A DNA stretch of 64,000 nt from SHZL01 sp963815185 (GCA_963815185.1 CAWFGC010000003.1:124001-188000); one strand, 5' to 3'; positions 53,590 to 63,536 are shown, counted from the stretch's first letter. Numbers and translations: made by a program. The notes: generated from the sequence alone by a model not told the origin.

Positions 53590-54609
53590 ATGAAGTTTTA
53601 CATCCTGGACCTGGCGCCGAAAAATTCCATGGTCAAGTACCTGGTGGAGCAGGGTAAAACCGTTTTCATGATCTCGTGGAAGAACCCGGATTCCAGGGAT
53701 CGAGACGTGGGCTTTGAGGACTACCTGTACAAGGGCCTGTTCGCAGCCGTTGATGCCATCGGCAAAATTGTTCCAAAGCGGAAAATCCATGCTGTGGGTT
53801 ACTGCATTGGTGGAACGTTGCTGCTGGTCGGGGCCGCGACCATGGCGAGGGATGACGACGATCGGTTGCAGACGGTTTCGCTGTTTGCCGCGCAGGGTGA
53901 TTTTTCAGAGGCGGGGGAAATGCTGCGTTTTATCAGCGACAGCCAACTCGAGTTTGTTGACAAGTACATGTGGAAAAAGGGCTTCCTCAGCAGTGAAAAC
54001 ATGGGCGGAACCTTTGGCGCATTGCGCGCCAGTGACCTGTTTTACGGCAGCGCAGTTGATCGCTACCTGCTGGGCAAGGATTCCGCGCCGAGCGAGCTGA
54101 TGGCCTGGAATTCCGACGGAACCCGCATGCCCTACCGCATGCACACGGACTACCTGCACAAACTGTTTCTGAGCAACGAATTGGCCCAGAACCAGTTTGT
54201 GATCGGGGACAGGCCGATCGCCCTGCAGGACATTGGCGTGCCCTTGTTCGCGCTCGGGACCGAGACGGACCATGTTGCACCGTGGAAGTCCGTCTACAAA
54301 TTGCATCGCCTGACCCAGGACGAGCTGACGTTTGCGCTCACCAGTGGCGGCCATAACGCCGGCGTGATCAGCGGCGCCATTCACCCCTTCAGGCGCTACC
54401 GCATTCATACCCGCTACCCGGGCGACAAATACGTCGACCCGGATACCTGGATGGAAACCGTCGAGGTCAATCCCGACTCCTGGTGGCCGGCCTGGAATGA
54501 CTGGCTGGATCAGAGGATGAGTGGATCAGTCAAGCCGCCGCGAATGGGTGCGCCGCGCAAGGGTTTGAAGCCCCTGGAGGATGCACCCGGGAAATACGTC
54601 TTCGGTTAA
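53590..54609 (+). pseudogene. phaC: Poly(3-hydroxyalkanoate) synthase, 5'-truncated
   Basis: The text starts at PAWIMKFYILDLAPKNSMVK (53572 onward), about 220 residues into a normal class I PhaC of about 590, right where the IS91 fragment ends. The catalytic triad is intact: Cys in VGYCIGGTLL, Asp in GTETDHVAPW and His in TSGGHNAGV. The C-terminal WPAWNDWLDQ is also intact. The N-terminal domain and promoter are gone. Initiation at 53590 would give a 339-residue remnant, probably inactive because PhaC needs its N-terminal part for dimerisation. Confidence 0.88.
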
Positions 54610-54616
54610 CCGGGTT

Positions 54617-55699
54617 TCAGCGGGCGTCGTTTCGCAGGTCGGTGCCCGCCGCGCTCTCACCCGGCGTGGGCCGTTCCGAAGAGAAGTGAACCCGGTTGCC
54701 GGACCACAACTCCTGTTTTTCCGCTTCGGTGATATAGCGCCAGCGATTCATGTCCAGGTCCACTGAACCCTCGGCTGCCCCGCCTGGGCCCATGGTGTAC
54801 CCCAGCAGTTCACCCCAGGCGCTGGCGACAAGACCGGCCAGTAATGAAGGCAGCATGCCCGGCAACAACTGGCCGGCCCAACCGTGACGCCGCACCATCC
54901 CCATGATGCGATAGAACCGCACAGCCGGTATCAGCGGGCTGCCCAGTATGTAGACCAGGCGCCGCGTAAAAGACCAGCGGCGGCTGCGAGTGGAAGCCAG
55001 CAGGCGGCCAATGTAAAGGTGCTCAATGCAGAAGGGTTTGAAGCGGGTGATAAACACGTGCCAGGCGCGGGCATCAGCCGCGACATAAAGCTTCTTGCCG
55101 CGTGCGTGCAGATCTTCGTGCAGCACGGTTTCGAACGACATCATGCGATCGAGGTCATCCCCGTATTCCAGCAACACGTCACGCTTGTAACTGCTGTTGT
55201 GCCCCGCCACGTCTGCGGACTCATGGCTTTTCACATTACCGCTAGCGACCCACTCCCCGTACTGCATGAAGTACGACACCCAGGCGATTTTGAGTTGCGG
55301 GTTGGCCAGGCCCAGCACGGGTCCGACGGCAGCCCACGGCCCTTCGTGAGCACTGAGCAGTGCCTCCGCCCAATTCGGCGCCGGGAAACAATGGTCCTCG
55401 GTAAAAGCGATGATGGGTGCGCCGGCGTTCCGGATCGCTGCTACCCTGGGCTGTTGCAGGGTGTCGAACGTTCCGATTTCCACGACCCGGTAACAGGCGT
55501 AGTGACGCAATGCATCTTTATCGATCCGCAACTCCTTCTCATTAGGACAGATGATCAGGATTTCGATCTGGTCGCGAATGGTTTGAACTTCGAGGTAGCA
55601 AAGCAATTGCCTCATGGACTCGAAATCATCCATGGTAATCAGGATTACCGAAATGCTGGCCGGCGATTCAGTCAAAACGGTATCCTTCCAGCCAGCCAT
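54617..55699 (-). CDS. Family 2 glycosyltransferase
   Basis: 360 residues. SISVILITMDDFESMRQLLC, EILIICPNEKELRIDKD, AGAPIIAFTEDHCFPAPNWA (EDH replaces the usual DxD) and a C-terminal membrane-associated region (LVYILGSPLIPAVRFYR and LPSLLAGLVASAWGELLGY). It adds a sugar at the inner membrane. The start at 55699 lies inside the end of the upstream sulfotransferase gene (32-bp overlap), suggesting coupled expression. Confidence 0.88.
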   Translation of the reverse strand: MAGWKDTVLTESPASISVILITMDDFESMRQLLCYLEVQTIRDQIEILIICPNEKELRIDKDALRHYACYRVVEIGTFDTLQQPRVAAIRNAGAPIIAFTEDHCFPAPNWAEALLSAHEGPWAAVGPVLGLANPQLKIAWVSYFMQYGEWVASGNVKSHESADVAGHNSSYKRDVLLEYGDDLDRMMSFETVLHEDLHARGKKLYVAADARAWHVFITRFKPFCIEHLYIGRLLASTRSRRWSFTRRLVYILGSPLIPAVRFYRIMGMVRRHGWAGQLLPGMLPSLLAGLVASAWGELLGYTMGPGGAAEGSVDLDMNRWRYITEAEKQELWSGNRVHFSSERPTPGESAAGTDLRNDAR

Positions 55700-56510
55700 G
55701 CCGGCTGATCATTTGCCCGATCAGCTCCCGCGCGCTGTCATCCCATTGCAGCAGTCCGCGATGATCTTCAGGCTGCCGGATGACGATCGAACTGCAGGCA
55801 TCGAGATAATCCCGGTCTGCGTGCAGGCCGAGAAAAGTGCAGGCTCGTTGCAGTTCGCCGGCAGGATCGCCCAGGAAGTTTTCGAATTTCAGTGTATGGA
55901 TGCGATCCGTTCCGAGCTCGGTCGAGACTTTTTCCAGTGTATCGTACAGCCGTTCGAAATAGCTGATGGCGGACTCCATGGTGTGTCCGCGGATTTTGCT
56001 GCCAATGACACTGGCGATGGCGTCGTAGGGATTTCGAACGACGTGGATAAAGCGGGCAGGGTGCAGTTTCTTCAAAACCGCAGCTGTCAGCCATGGCCGG
56101 GCCTGGACGCTCAGCAGAAATCCTTCGCCATGCTTGTCACCCAGCACGCTCAACGAACGGCAGCGGCCCTGCCACTGCCCTTCGACCGCATGGGAGTAAT
56201 GAATGTGGTTTCTGCCGCTGGCCGCATGATTTCGCGAATTGGCTATCAGCAGGCGATTGATCTGCGCCCTGCTGAAATGAGCGGCGACGTATTTCGGCAC
56301 CCCGAGTTCGTGTGCAATAATCGCGTCCGGATGGGCATCCAGCAGCGACCCGATCAGGCTGTGCCCGTTGCGTGGCGCACCAATGAAAAAGCAATAATGA
56401 TCGAGGCTCTTAAGGCGGGCATCGGGAATCAGCGACTGTGCGCCTGAAAGCAGGAAATCCCGGGCAAGGCGCGACAGTTCTACCCAAATTGGAACGTCAG
56501 GATACGGCAT
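55668..56510 (-). CDS. Sulfotransferase family protein
   Basis: 280 residues from ATG at 56510. The phosphosulfate loop FFIGAPRNGHSLIGSLLDAH and the 3'-phosphate site FIHVVRNPYDAIASVIG are both present. TLKFENFLGDPAGELQRACT comes before the C-terminus. It transfers sulfate from PAPS to a glycan, implying a sulfated surface polymer. It is divergent from the GT2 at 56534 with only 23 bp between starts, so the two promoters must overlap. Confidence 0.88.
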   Translation of the reverse strand: MPYPDVPIWVELSRLARDFLLSGAQSLIPDARLKSLDHYCFFIGAPRNGHSLIGSLLDAHPDAIIAHELGVPKYVAAHFSRAQINRLLIANSRNHAASGRNHIHYSHAVEGQWQGRCRSLSVLGDKHGEGFLLSVQARPWLTAAVLKKLHPARFIHVVRNPYDAIASVIGSKIRGHTMESAISYFERLYDTLEKVSTELGTDRIHTLKFENFLGDPAGELQRACTFLGLHADRDYLDACSSIVIRQPEDHRGLLQWDDSARELIGQMISRHGWLEGYRFD

Positions 56511-56533
56511 TGGCAAGATGGTAGCATAACGGC

Positions 56534-57445
56534 ATGAATTCGACGGCAGCCAGCAACATCCCGGAGCGGACACCGCTGTTTTCCGTCATTATTCCTACCT
56601 ACCAGCGGCTGGAAGGCCTGCGTAATTGCCTCAGTGGAATTACCGGGATCAGCACTGACCGTCAGTCCTTTGAAGTGATCGTTGTTGATGATGGCAGCGA
56701 CCATGACCCGGCAACCGTCGTGGACACCTTCAGGCCGGTTCTACGGATACGTTTGCTGAACCAACAGCGGAATATGGGACCCGCCGCTGCCAGGAACCGC
56801 GGCGCCGAGGCGGCCCGGGGTGATTACCTGGTGTTCATCGATGACGACTGCATACCCAGACCGGAATGGCTGAACGTTCTGCAGCGCCGCATCCAACAAC
56901 AGGGTGAACGGGCTTATGGCGGGAATTGTCACAACGGTCTGGGCGCCAGCATTTGGTCCGAAGCTCAACAGGTATTGCTCGACTACCTCAACAGCCACTA
57001 CAACAACAGAACCGACGAGGCGCGATTTTGTCCGACCAACAACCTGGCCGTGCCGCGCCGGACTTTCCTGAACCTGGGTGGTTTCGATACTTCGTTTCGT
57101 TACGCAGCCGGTGAGGACCGTGACTTCTCCGATCGCTGGCTCAGCTCCGGCGCCAACATGTCATTTGTCACAGATGCGCCCGTGTATCACCAGCACGCCA
57201 TGGGTTTCACGGAGTTCTGCCGCCTGCATTATCGTTATGGCCGTGGAGCACGCCGCTATCGCACACGCGGCGGGCATCAGGCCCAGCGGCGCCGATTCGA
57301 ACCGTTGTCCTTCTACGCCCGTCTGTTGGTGTATCCTTACTCCTGCAATGCGCCGGGCAAGGCTACGCTGCTTGCCGCCCTGCAAGTCCTTTCACAGGGT
57401 TTGCACACCCTGGGCTATATCCGCGAGGGGCTCTCCCATGCCTGA
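56534..57445 (+). CDS. Family 2 glycosyltransferase
   Basis: 303 residues. LFSVIIPTYQRLEGLRNCLS, EVIVVDDGSDHDPATVVDTF, ARNRGAEAARGDYLVFIDDD (DDD metal site) and RRTFLNLGGFDTSFRYAAGE complete the GT-A core. The ED..S-type RYAAGEDRDFSDRW motif is the catalytic base region. Cytoplasmic, with a short C-terminal hydrophobic patch. Its last 31 bp overlap the end of the convergent asparagine synthase gene. Confidence 0.9.
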   Translation: MNSTAASNIPERTPLFSVIIPTYQRLEGLRNCLSGITGISTDRQSFEVIVVDDGSDHDPATVVDTFRPVLRIRLLNQQRNMGPAAARNRGAEAARGDYLVFIDDDCIPRPEWLNVLQRRIQQQGERAYGGNCHNGLGASIWSEAQQVLLDYLNSHYNNRTDEARFCPTNNLAVPRRTFLNLGGFDTSFRYAAGEDRDFSDRWLSSGANMSFVTDAPVYHQHAMGFTEFCRLHYRYGRGARRYRTRGGHQAQRRRFEPLSFYARLLVYPYSCNAPGKATLLAALQVLSQGLHTLGYIREGLSHA

Positions 57446-59328
57446 CAGTTGACCTGTTGCTGCCAAAGTTCCAGCACCAGCAGATTCCATATGAGATAGG
57501 GTTCAGTGGGGCGCCACCCGGCGCCGTCGTCACCACGCCGATCAAGCAGGCGAGCCAGCTCCGAGGGATTGAACAGGTTGCTGGTCTGTTCCAGGGTGTC
57601 GCGGAGCAATTCCTGCAGTGGACCACTCAGCCATTGTGACAGCGGCAAGCCGAAGCCCTTCTTGGGTCGATGCATGACTCCGGGAGCGACCCGTTTCGCC
57701 AGTGCTTGACGGAACAGCCATTTCCCTTCTCCTCCCTGAAGCTTATCGTCTTCCGGCAGGCGGGCCATGAACTCAGCCAGTTCGTGGTCCAGGAACGGCG
57801 AGCGACCTTCCACGGAATGCGCCATGGTGCACATGTCGAGCTTGGGCAGCAAACAATCCGCCAGATAGCTACGCTGATCAACGTCCAGCATGGCATTCAG
57901 AAGGGTGTCGGCTGACGAGCCGGCGAACAGCTCATGCAGGAAATCAACGGGATCGGAAAGTTGTAACTGATGTTGGAATTCCTTCGTGTAAAGGGAACCG
58001 GCGACGCCCCTGTCGCAATGCATCAGCCACCGGCCGTATATCCTGGACAGTTCGGCCTCTTGCGCTTCAAGCAGCCCCGCCAGTCCGCGCAAAGGGTTAG
58101 ATGCTGACAAGGCGCCGGGGAGCATAGCGGAAAGCAGCGCCCCCAGTCTTCGACGCAAGCGGGCGGGGATCATCCAAATCCGCCCGGCCAGTAGATGCTT
58201 CCTGTAACGGGGATATCCGGCCAGCGCTTCATCGCCGCCTTCACCGGAAAGCGCTACAGTGATGTGCTGACCGGCCATCTCGGCCAGGCTCCAGGTAGGC
58301 AGTGCGGAGGGATCGCCAAAGGGTTCTCCAAAATGCCCCACCACCCGCGGCAGAAGATCATCAAGCCTGGGTTCCATGATCAGTTCGTGGTGGCGGGTTC
58401 CCAGGTACCGGGCCGCCTCTCGGGCCTGACCGCTTTCATCCGAATCAGGGTCGGCAAACCCGATGCTGAAGGTTTCTACCTGTTGACCGCTGACATTGGC
58501 AACAGACGCGGCGATTGAATTGGAATCGATGCCTCCACTCAAAAACACCCCGACGGGTACCTCGCCCATCAGCCGCAATTTCACAGATTCATCGAAGCGT
58601 TGAAGCAATTCCTCGCGGCGATCTTCCCGGCTGCCTGCAACCGGTTGGCGACCATAGTCAAGTTGCCAATAGCGGGAAACAAGGACCTTGCCATCCTCGA
58701 ACACCAGGCGATGGGCTGCCGGCAGTTTATGCACGCCGCGATAAATGGTTTCCGGGGCGGGAATGTAGTCCAGGGACAGGAATCGGTGTATGGAAACAGG
58801 GTTGACCTGGCGGGGTACGTCCGGGTGCATCAGCAGGGATCGAAGCTCCGAGGAAAACAGCAGGGTTGAACCGGCCAGGGTGTAGTAGAGCGGCTTCTGT
58901 CCGAAGCGGTCACGCACCATCAGCAGGCGGCGCCGTTCACAGTCCCAGATGGCGAAGGCGAACATGCCGCGCAGCCGGTGGACACAATCGTCCCCGTATT
59001 CACGGTACAGTTTCAACAGGACCTCGGTATCCGTCCTGGTGCGAAACCGGTGACCCAGGGCTTCCAGCTCGCCCTTCAGGGCTGCGTGGTTATAGATTTC
59101 TCCGTTGTAGACAATCAAGAGCCGGCTGTCTTCCGTGGCCATGGGCTGACGCCCGGCAACGGTGAGGTCCACGATGGACAGTCGGTGGTGGCCCAGACCG
59201 ACTCCATCCAGGCGCACGGTGTCATGGTCGTTCGGCCCCCGGTGCTGGAGGGCACGGGTCATTCTTTGCAGAACATCGGCGGCGACGGGTGCACCCGCCG
59301 GTCCCACTATGCCCGCAATGCCACACAT
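57415..59328 (-). CDS. asnB: Asparagine synthase (glutamine-hydrolysing), exopolysaccharide type
   Basis: 637 residues. MCGIAGIVGPAG gives the N-terminal nucleophile Cys-2, followed by LQHRGPNDHDTVRLDGVGLG, HRLSIVDLTVAGRQPMA and VYNGEIYNHAALKGELEALG (glutaminase). The synthetase part has VFLSGGIDSNSIAASV (SGGxDS PP-loop) and ALSGEGGDEALAGYPRYRKH. This AsnB type commonly sits in polysaccharide loci, where it amidates sugar acids or makes asparagine. It is intact. A lasso cyclase is unlikely because the glutaminase residues are complete. Confidence 0.92.
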   Translation of the reverse strand: MCGIAGIVGPAGAPVAADVLQRMTRALQHRGPNDHDTVRLDGVGLGHHRLSIVDLTVAGRQPMATEDSRLLIVYNGEIYNHAALKGELEALGHRFRTRTDTEVLLKLYREYGDDCVHRLRGMFAFAIWDCERRRLLMVRDRFGQKPLYYTLAGSTLLFSSELRSLLMHPDVPRQVNPVSIHRFLSLDYIPAPETIYRGVHKLPAAHRLVFEDGKVLVSRYWQLDYGRQPVAGSREDRREELLQRFDESVKLRLMGEVPVGVFLSGGIDSNSIAASVANVSGQQVETFSIGFADPDSDESGQAREAARYLGTRHHELIMEPRLDDLLPRVVGHFGEPFGDPSALPTWSLAEMAGQHITVALSGEGGDEALAGYPRYRKHLLAGRIWMIPARLRRRLGALLSAMLPGALSASNPLRGLAGLLEAQEAELSRIYGRWLMHCDRGVAGSLYTKEFQHQLQLSDPVDFLHELFAGSSADTLLNAMLDVDQRSYLADCLLPKLDMCTMAHSVEGRSPFLDHELAEFMARLPEDDKLQGGEGKWLFRQALAKRVAPGVMHRPKKGFGLPLSQWLSGPLQELLRDTLEQTSNLFNPSELARLLDRRGDDGAGWRPTEPYLIWNLLVLELWQQQVNCQAWESPSRI

Positions 59329-59330
59329 GC

Positions 59331-60236
59331 TCAGTGATATCGGTTCGGGCCGGAAAACAGCACGGACAGGTGACCGGTGAACTCACCCCATGACCAGAAT
59401 GCCATGCCCCCAAAAGAAAGCAGCGCGTATTTCAGGAATTCCCCCCGGTAATGACCCCTGGACCAGGTTTTGCCCAGCGCGCGACCGAACAGCAGGAAGG
59501 GCAGCAACGGCGCAGATGAGATATTCAGCAACAGGCGAAGGCGCGTGGTTTCTTGGTACTCGGCCCTGACCCTGGCAAAGTATCTGCCGTGAAAGGCTTC
59601 GTGCTCAAGCATATGCCACAAACCGCCCGGATTGATGTGCGCCACGCGAATGGCAGGCTCCAGCAGCGGAAATTCATGGTCCGTGGCGCGGCGCCAGTGA
59701 AAGAGCGTGTCCGAGCAATAACCCTGTTCGCGAAACGGTCCCCAGCGGTCATATGCAGCTCGCTTCATGCTGAGACAACAGGTGGGAATTTCACCCACTT
59801 CCCCCGCCGGCGCACCGGGCGACCATTGATTGAATTCGGTGAAGTAATAGCCCCAGCCGACCGTGTTATCCGGATTTGCATTCGCCACGGTACCGCCGAT
59901 CACCGCAGCTTCGCCCTGGTGAGCCTGCACGATGGCTTCTATCCAGCAACGGTCGGCGATGCAGTCGGCGTCGGTGAAGGCCAGGATGTCTCCTGATGCA
60001 TGGGAAATTCCGAGGTTTCGTGCGCCTCCGGGATACAGTCGGTCGCCGGAACGGATCAGCATGATTTCTGGAAATTCGTTTGCAATCCGTTCAGCGCTGT
60101 CGTCGGGGGAACTGTCGATCACGATAATTTCGTAACGGGCCGAGGTTTCCTGTTGCTGCAATGCACGAAGGCAACGGGAAAGGGTCCTGCTGCTTTTAAA
60201 GGACGGAATAATGACGGAAACTTGGTAAGATGACAT
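59331..60236 (-). CDS. Family 2 glycosyltransferase
   Basis: 301 residues from ATG at 60236. QVSVIIPSFKSSRTLSRCLR, YEIIVIDSSPDDSAERIANE, GGARNLGISHASGDILAFTD and AFTDADCIADRCW (DAD metal site) are GT-A features. HMLEHEAFHGRYFARVRAEY is a conserved C-terminal block, and hydrophobic segments (LLLNISSAPLLPFLLFG) suggest membrane association. It is divergent from the GMC oxidoreductase gene. The stop is two bases before the asnB start. Confidence 0.88.
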   Translation of the reverse strand: MSSYQVSVIIPSFKSSRTLSRCLRALQQQETSARYEIIVIDSSPDDSAERIANEFPEIMLIRSGDRLYPGGARNLGISHASGDILAFTDADCIADRCWIEAIVQAHQGEAAVIGGTVANANPDNTVGWGYYFTEFNQWSPGAPAGEVGEIPTCCLSMKRAAYDRWGPFREQGYCSDTLFHWRRATDHEFPLLEPAIRVAHINPGGLWHMLEHEAFHGRYFARVRAEYQETTRLRLLLNISSAPLLPFLLFGRALGKTWSRGHYRGEFLKYALLSFGGMAFWSWGEFTGHLSVLFSGPNRYH

Positions 60237-60320
60237 CAGTTGCCGGACTCGGAAAACTGAAGTGTACGCGACTTCCCCAATGGCCGACAAACCCAAACCG
60301 AGAACCACAGGAATCGCTTC

Positions 60321-61889
60321 ATGAGCCTGCGCAGCGCTGATCGATTGGCCCCCGGTGAAACTTTGCAGACCGATATTTGCATAGTCGGAGCTGGCGCGGC
60401 CGGCATCGCGATGGCTCTTTTCCTGGAACGGTCCCGCTTTCGGGTGCTCCTGCTGGAAAGCGGTGATGTGGGAGGAGATGAAACCGCCGATGACCTCAAT
60501 GAAATCGAATTGGCCGGGCATCCACTGAATGTCGATGGCGCGGTTCGATGTCGCGGGCTGGGCGGCACCACGCTCGCCGCCTACGGCCGTTCGGTGCTGC
60601 CAGATGAGATTGATTTTGCACACAGGCCCTGGGTCAGTGACCAGGACTGGGGCATCAGGCCGGACGATCTGGAGCCGTTTCACCCGGAAGCCGCAAGGAT
60701 TCTCGGGCTGGATCAACCGGAACTGTTGAATCCCGCGCAATGGTCAGATCATCCCCTGGCACGGCAGGCCGGGAAACATTCGCTCGCCCTGCGGGTCCAC
60801 CGCTGGGGAAAGAACATCAATCTCGGCTCATGCTGGGAGGAATCCCTTCGCAAGTCCGCCAGCGTCGATGTTTTGCTGCGTGGCACCGCAACGGAACTCG
60901 AGGCCGCGCCCGGCGGTGACCGCATCAGGCGCCTGAGCGGCCGGGCCCTTTCCGGTAACCGCTTTCATGTCGAAGCGAAGCAGTTTGTGCTGGCCTGCGG
61001 CGGCCTGGAAAACCCCCGGCTGCTGCTGTTGTCCCGGCGGGGAACGCGTCCGCCTGCGATCAACTGGGAGCCGGTCGGTCGATACTATATGAACCATCCG
61101 CGGACCGAGGGGGTCGCGCAGGTCGACATTGCCCTACGCGTTGACCCGCAACAGATCAGGACCTGGATCATGCACCCGGACCGCGATATCGGTGGTCGCG
61201 TGCAATTTGCCTTCAGCCCGGACGAAGCCCTGCAACGTGATGAACGTCTGCTCAACCATGGCACTTTTTTTTACGCGGTCAGTGATGAAAAAGCCAGGGC
61301 TGCGCGCAGCCAGGTGGCACGGTTTTCAGAGGCCTGGAGATCGCGCAAAAGCGGGCTGCTGACTGAGAGCCTGAAACTGGTCCCTCATCTGCCGGTACTG
61401 GCGGGTGGTGTGTTGCCCACTGCCCGGATGGAACCCTACCGGGTCCGGAAGCTGGTGGCCGTGGACCAATGCGAGCAGCTTGCCGATGCCAACAGCAGAA
61501 TCAGCCTGGGCAGCCAATCCGATGCAATGGGGTTGCCGCGGGCCCGGCTCGACTGGCGCATCAGCGAAGAAACCACGAGCAGCCTGCGACGGCTTCACCA
61601 ATTACTGGAGCCTTTGATCAACAGCAGCGGAATCGGTCGCTTCCGCAGCCGCCTGCTGGATGATCCGGAGTTTCTCCCCGATTACATGGATTGCGCCCAC
61701 CCCACCGGCGCAACCCGGATGAGCGCCGACAGCCGCAAGGGGGTGGTGGATCGTGATTGCCGCGTGCATGGCGTGGGTAATCTTTACATCGTCGGCAGTT
61801 CTGTTTTTCCTGTGGCTGGACAGGCCAACCCGACCTTTGCCATCATAGCGCTCTCGCTGCGGCTGGCCCACAAACTGACTCATCAATGA
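60321..61889 (+). CDS. GMC-family FAD oxidoreductase
   Basis: 522 residues. DICIVGAGAAGIAMALFLER binds FAD. GAVRCRGLGGTTLAAYGRSV-like text and QFVLACGGLENPRLLLLSRR follow. The C-terminal GMC domain has AHPTGATRMSADSRKGVVDR (His), NLYIVGSSVFPVAGQANPTF and an Asn-Pro catalytic region (QANPTFAIIALSLRLA). It oxidises an alcohol, here probably a sugar hydroxyl of the polymer or its precursor. Start at 60321. The stop overlaps the next gene (ATGA), forming an operon. Confidence 0.9.
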   Translation: MSLRSADRLAPGETLQTDICIVGAGAAGIAMALFLERSRFRVLLLESGDVGGDETADDLNEIELAGHPLNVDGAVRCRGLGGTTLAAYGRSVLPDEIDFAHRPWVSDQDWGIRPDDLEPFHPEAARILGLDQPELLNPAQWSDHPLARQAGKHSLALRVHRWGKNINLGSCWEESLRKSASVDVLLRGTATELEAAPGGDRIRRLSGRALSGNRFHVEAKQFVLACGGLENPRLLLLSRRGTRPPAINWEPVGRYYMNHPRTEGVAQVDIALRVDPQQIRTWIMHPDRDIGGRVQFAFSPDEALQRDERLLNHGTFFYAVSDEKARAARSQVARFSEAWRSRKSGLLTESLKLVPHLPVLAGGVLPTARMEPYRVRKLVAVDQCEQLADANSRISLGSQSDAMGLPRARLDWRISEETTSSLRRLHQLLEPLINSSGIGRFRSRLLDDPEFLPDYMDCAHPTGATRMSADSRKGVVDRDCRVHGVGNLYIVGSSVFPVAGQANPTFAIIALSLRLAHKLTHQ

Positions 61890-62767
61890 CCCAATCATCG
61901 CTACCCGATGCCGTTTGCATCGGTTCCTCCAAGTGCGGCACAACCAGCCTGCACTACTACCTGCACAGCCATCCGGAAATCGGTGTGCCGCGCAGCAAGG
62001 AGGTGCATTTTTTCCTCGACCCGGGCAACTGGCATCGTGGCGAAGCCTGGTACCGCCAGCAGTTTCCGGACCGGCCGGTTCGGGTTGAAAGTTTTGGCGG
62101 AGGCTACAGTCATTATCCGGTGCAACAGGGTGTGGCCCGGCGGATGCACGAGGTGTTGTCGCACGGCAAGTTTATCTACATGGTGCGTGACCCGGTTGAA
62201 CGGATGATTTCCCGCTACATGCACAATGTGGCCGAATGCCTGGATTTTGACCCGCCCGAAGTCGCGTTCTCGGGCGATCCCATGAAGAACCGCTATATTT
62301 GCGAGAGCCTGTACTTCATGCAGCTGGAACAATACCTGCAGTATTTTGGCAAGGAACGCTTCCTGGTCATCGACGACCAGTCGATCCGCCATCACCGCAA
62401 AGAGACGCTGAGAACGATTTTCCGGTTCCTGGGGGTTGACGAGGAATTCACCAGCCCCGCGTTCGAGGTGATTCGCCATCCCACAGCGGGTAAGCGGCAA
62501 AAAAGTGCGTTTGGTGTAAGCCTGCACCGGTATTTCGGGCGCTATTTCCTGAAGGGGCTGTCGCACATTCCCCTGCCGATGCCGGCGCAGCGCATGATGA
62601 TGCACCGGTCCGACCAGGCGATTTACTGGCTGTTTTCGAAGCCGATGAGACGGCCGGTTCTCGATGAGAACCTGTACCGGAGACTGGCTGATATTTTCCG
62701 GCCGGACATCGAGCAACTGCAGGCATTTACCGGCAAGAGATATGACACCTGGTTACAGGGTTCCTGA
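61886..62767 (+). CDS. Sulfotransferase domain protein
   Basis: 293 residues. DAVCIGSSKCGTTSLHYYLH is the PAPS loop (K-C-G-T-T-S), SKEVHFFLDPGNW follows, and FIYMVRDPVERMISRYMHNV is the 3'-phosphate site. ERFLVIDDQSIRHHRKETLR and IFRFLGVDEEFTSPAF complete the NodH/heparan-type fold. It is the second sulfotransferase in the cluster, so more than one position of the glycan may be sulfated. Translationally coupled with the GMC gene. Confidence 0.9.
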   Translation: MTQSSLPDAVCIGSSKCGTTSLHYYLHSHPEIGVPRSKEVHFFLDPGNWHRGEAWYRQQFPDRPVRVESFGGGYSHYPVQQGVARRMHEVLSHGKFIYMVRDPVERMISRYMHNVAECLDFDPPEVAFSGDPMKNRYICESLYFMQLEQYLQYFGKERFLVIDDQSIRHHRKETLRTIFRFLGVDEEFTSPAFEVIRHPTAGKRQKSAFGVSLHRYFGRYFLKGLSHIPLPMPAQRMMMHRSDQAIYWLFSKPMRRPVLDENLYRRLADIFRPDIEQLQAFTGKRYDTWLQGS

Positions 62768-62774
62768 TCAGACC

Positions 62775-63536
62775 GTGCCTGTGAAGGAAAAACAAAGTAA
62801 CCCGACGCTGGTATCTCCGCAGAGCCAGGAGACGGAGAACGCGCGCAACCTCGCCAAGGAGTTCCGTCTCGAACGGCAGTGTCTGAAGCCCTGCAAGGGG
62901 ATCTTTCTCGACATCGGGTGCAGCAACGGCCGGCTGGTCAGGGACATGGCCGACGGTTCGGTCCTGGCGGTTGGCATGGACATATCCGTGGAGCAAATCA
63001 GGGAGGCCGCGGCCATTCAGGCCGAATCGGGCCTGGAAAACGTCGCTTTTGTCGTTGCTGATGTCCGGGCTCCGCCGTTCAAAGAAGGTGCCTTCGAGGC
63101 GGTCGCGTCCCGCTACACGTTGCACCACACGGATCTGAAACAGACGCTGCCCGTCGTTCGTGACCTGGTCGCCCCTGGGGGAACACTCTTCTTACGGGAT
63201 ATCGCGACGCACCTGCCCTGGCTGCAGAAATTTCGAAGCTGGCACGTCTTCCTGGCGGCCCTGCGAGGAATTGATCGGGCCATTTGGCGCGGCCCTCGGT
63301 CCGGATGGCAATTTTTCCGGTTCCTGGTGCGGCCGCAGTCACTTCGCCATGCCACCGTTGAGAACCGCCTGCTGACCCACCGAAAGTACCGGCAGATTCA
63401 TCGCAGCAGGCTGCCGGGATGCACCTTTTCCGCGGCGCAAGGCACCTTACGTCTGAAGGAGGCGCCCATAGTCACCTGGCGCAAGGGCAGGTCCAAACCC
63501 CGGCCTTCACCGGGATCAGATTCGAAACTCCTTTAA
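62775..63536 (+). CDS. SAM-dependent class I methyltransferase
   Basis: 253 residues if it starts at GTG 62775 (7 bp after the sulfotransferase stop; an ATG far upstream at 62664 would overlap that gene widely). GIFLDIGCSNGRLVRDMADG is motif I, VLAVGMDISVEQIREAAAIQ the acidic ribose-binding Asp, NVAFVVADVRAPPFKEGAFE motif II and VAPGGTLFLRDIATH motif IV. It probably methylates a sugar, lipid or peptide of the polymer. The last bases overlap the convergent GT1-type gene by about 20 bp. Confidence 0.85.
   Translation: MPVKEKQSNPTLVSPQSQETENARNLAKEFRLERQCLKPCKGIFLDIGCSNGRLVRDMADGSVLAVGMDISVEQIREAAAIQAESGLENVAFVVADVRAPPFKEGAFEAVASRYTLHHTDLKQTLPVVRDLVAPGGTLFLRDIATHLPWLQKFRSWHVFLAALRGIDRAIWRGPRSGWQFFRFLVRPQSLRHATVENRLLTHRKYRQIHRSRLPGCTFSAAQGTLRLKEAPIVTWRKGRSKPRPSPGSDSKLL

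Noticed and set aside
57415..59328. Asparagine synthase as lasso-peptide cyclase for the small peptide at 2239
   Set aside because: The glutaminase Cys-2 and synthetase motifs are those of a standard AsnB. It is 55 kb away, and no lasso protease (B2) gene is present.
61901..62716. 271-codon antisense frame under the sulfotransferase
   Set aside because: No motif or start signals; sense frame is well supported.
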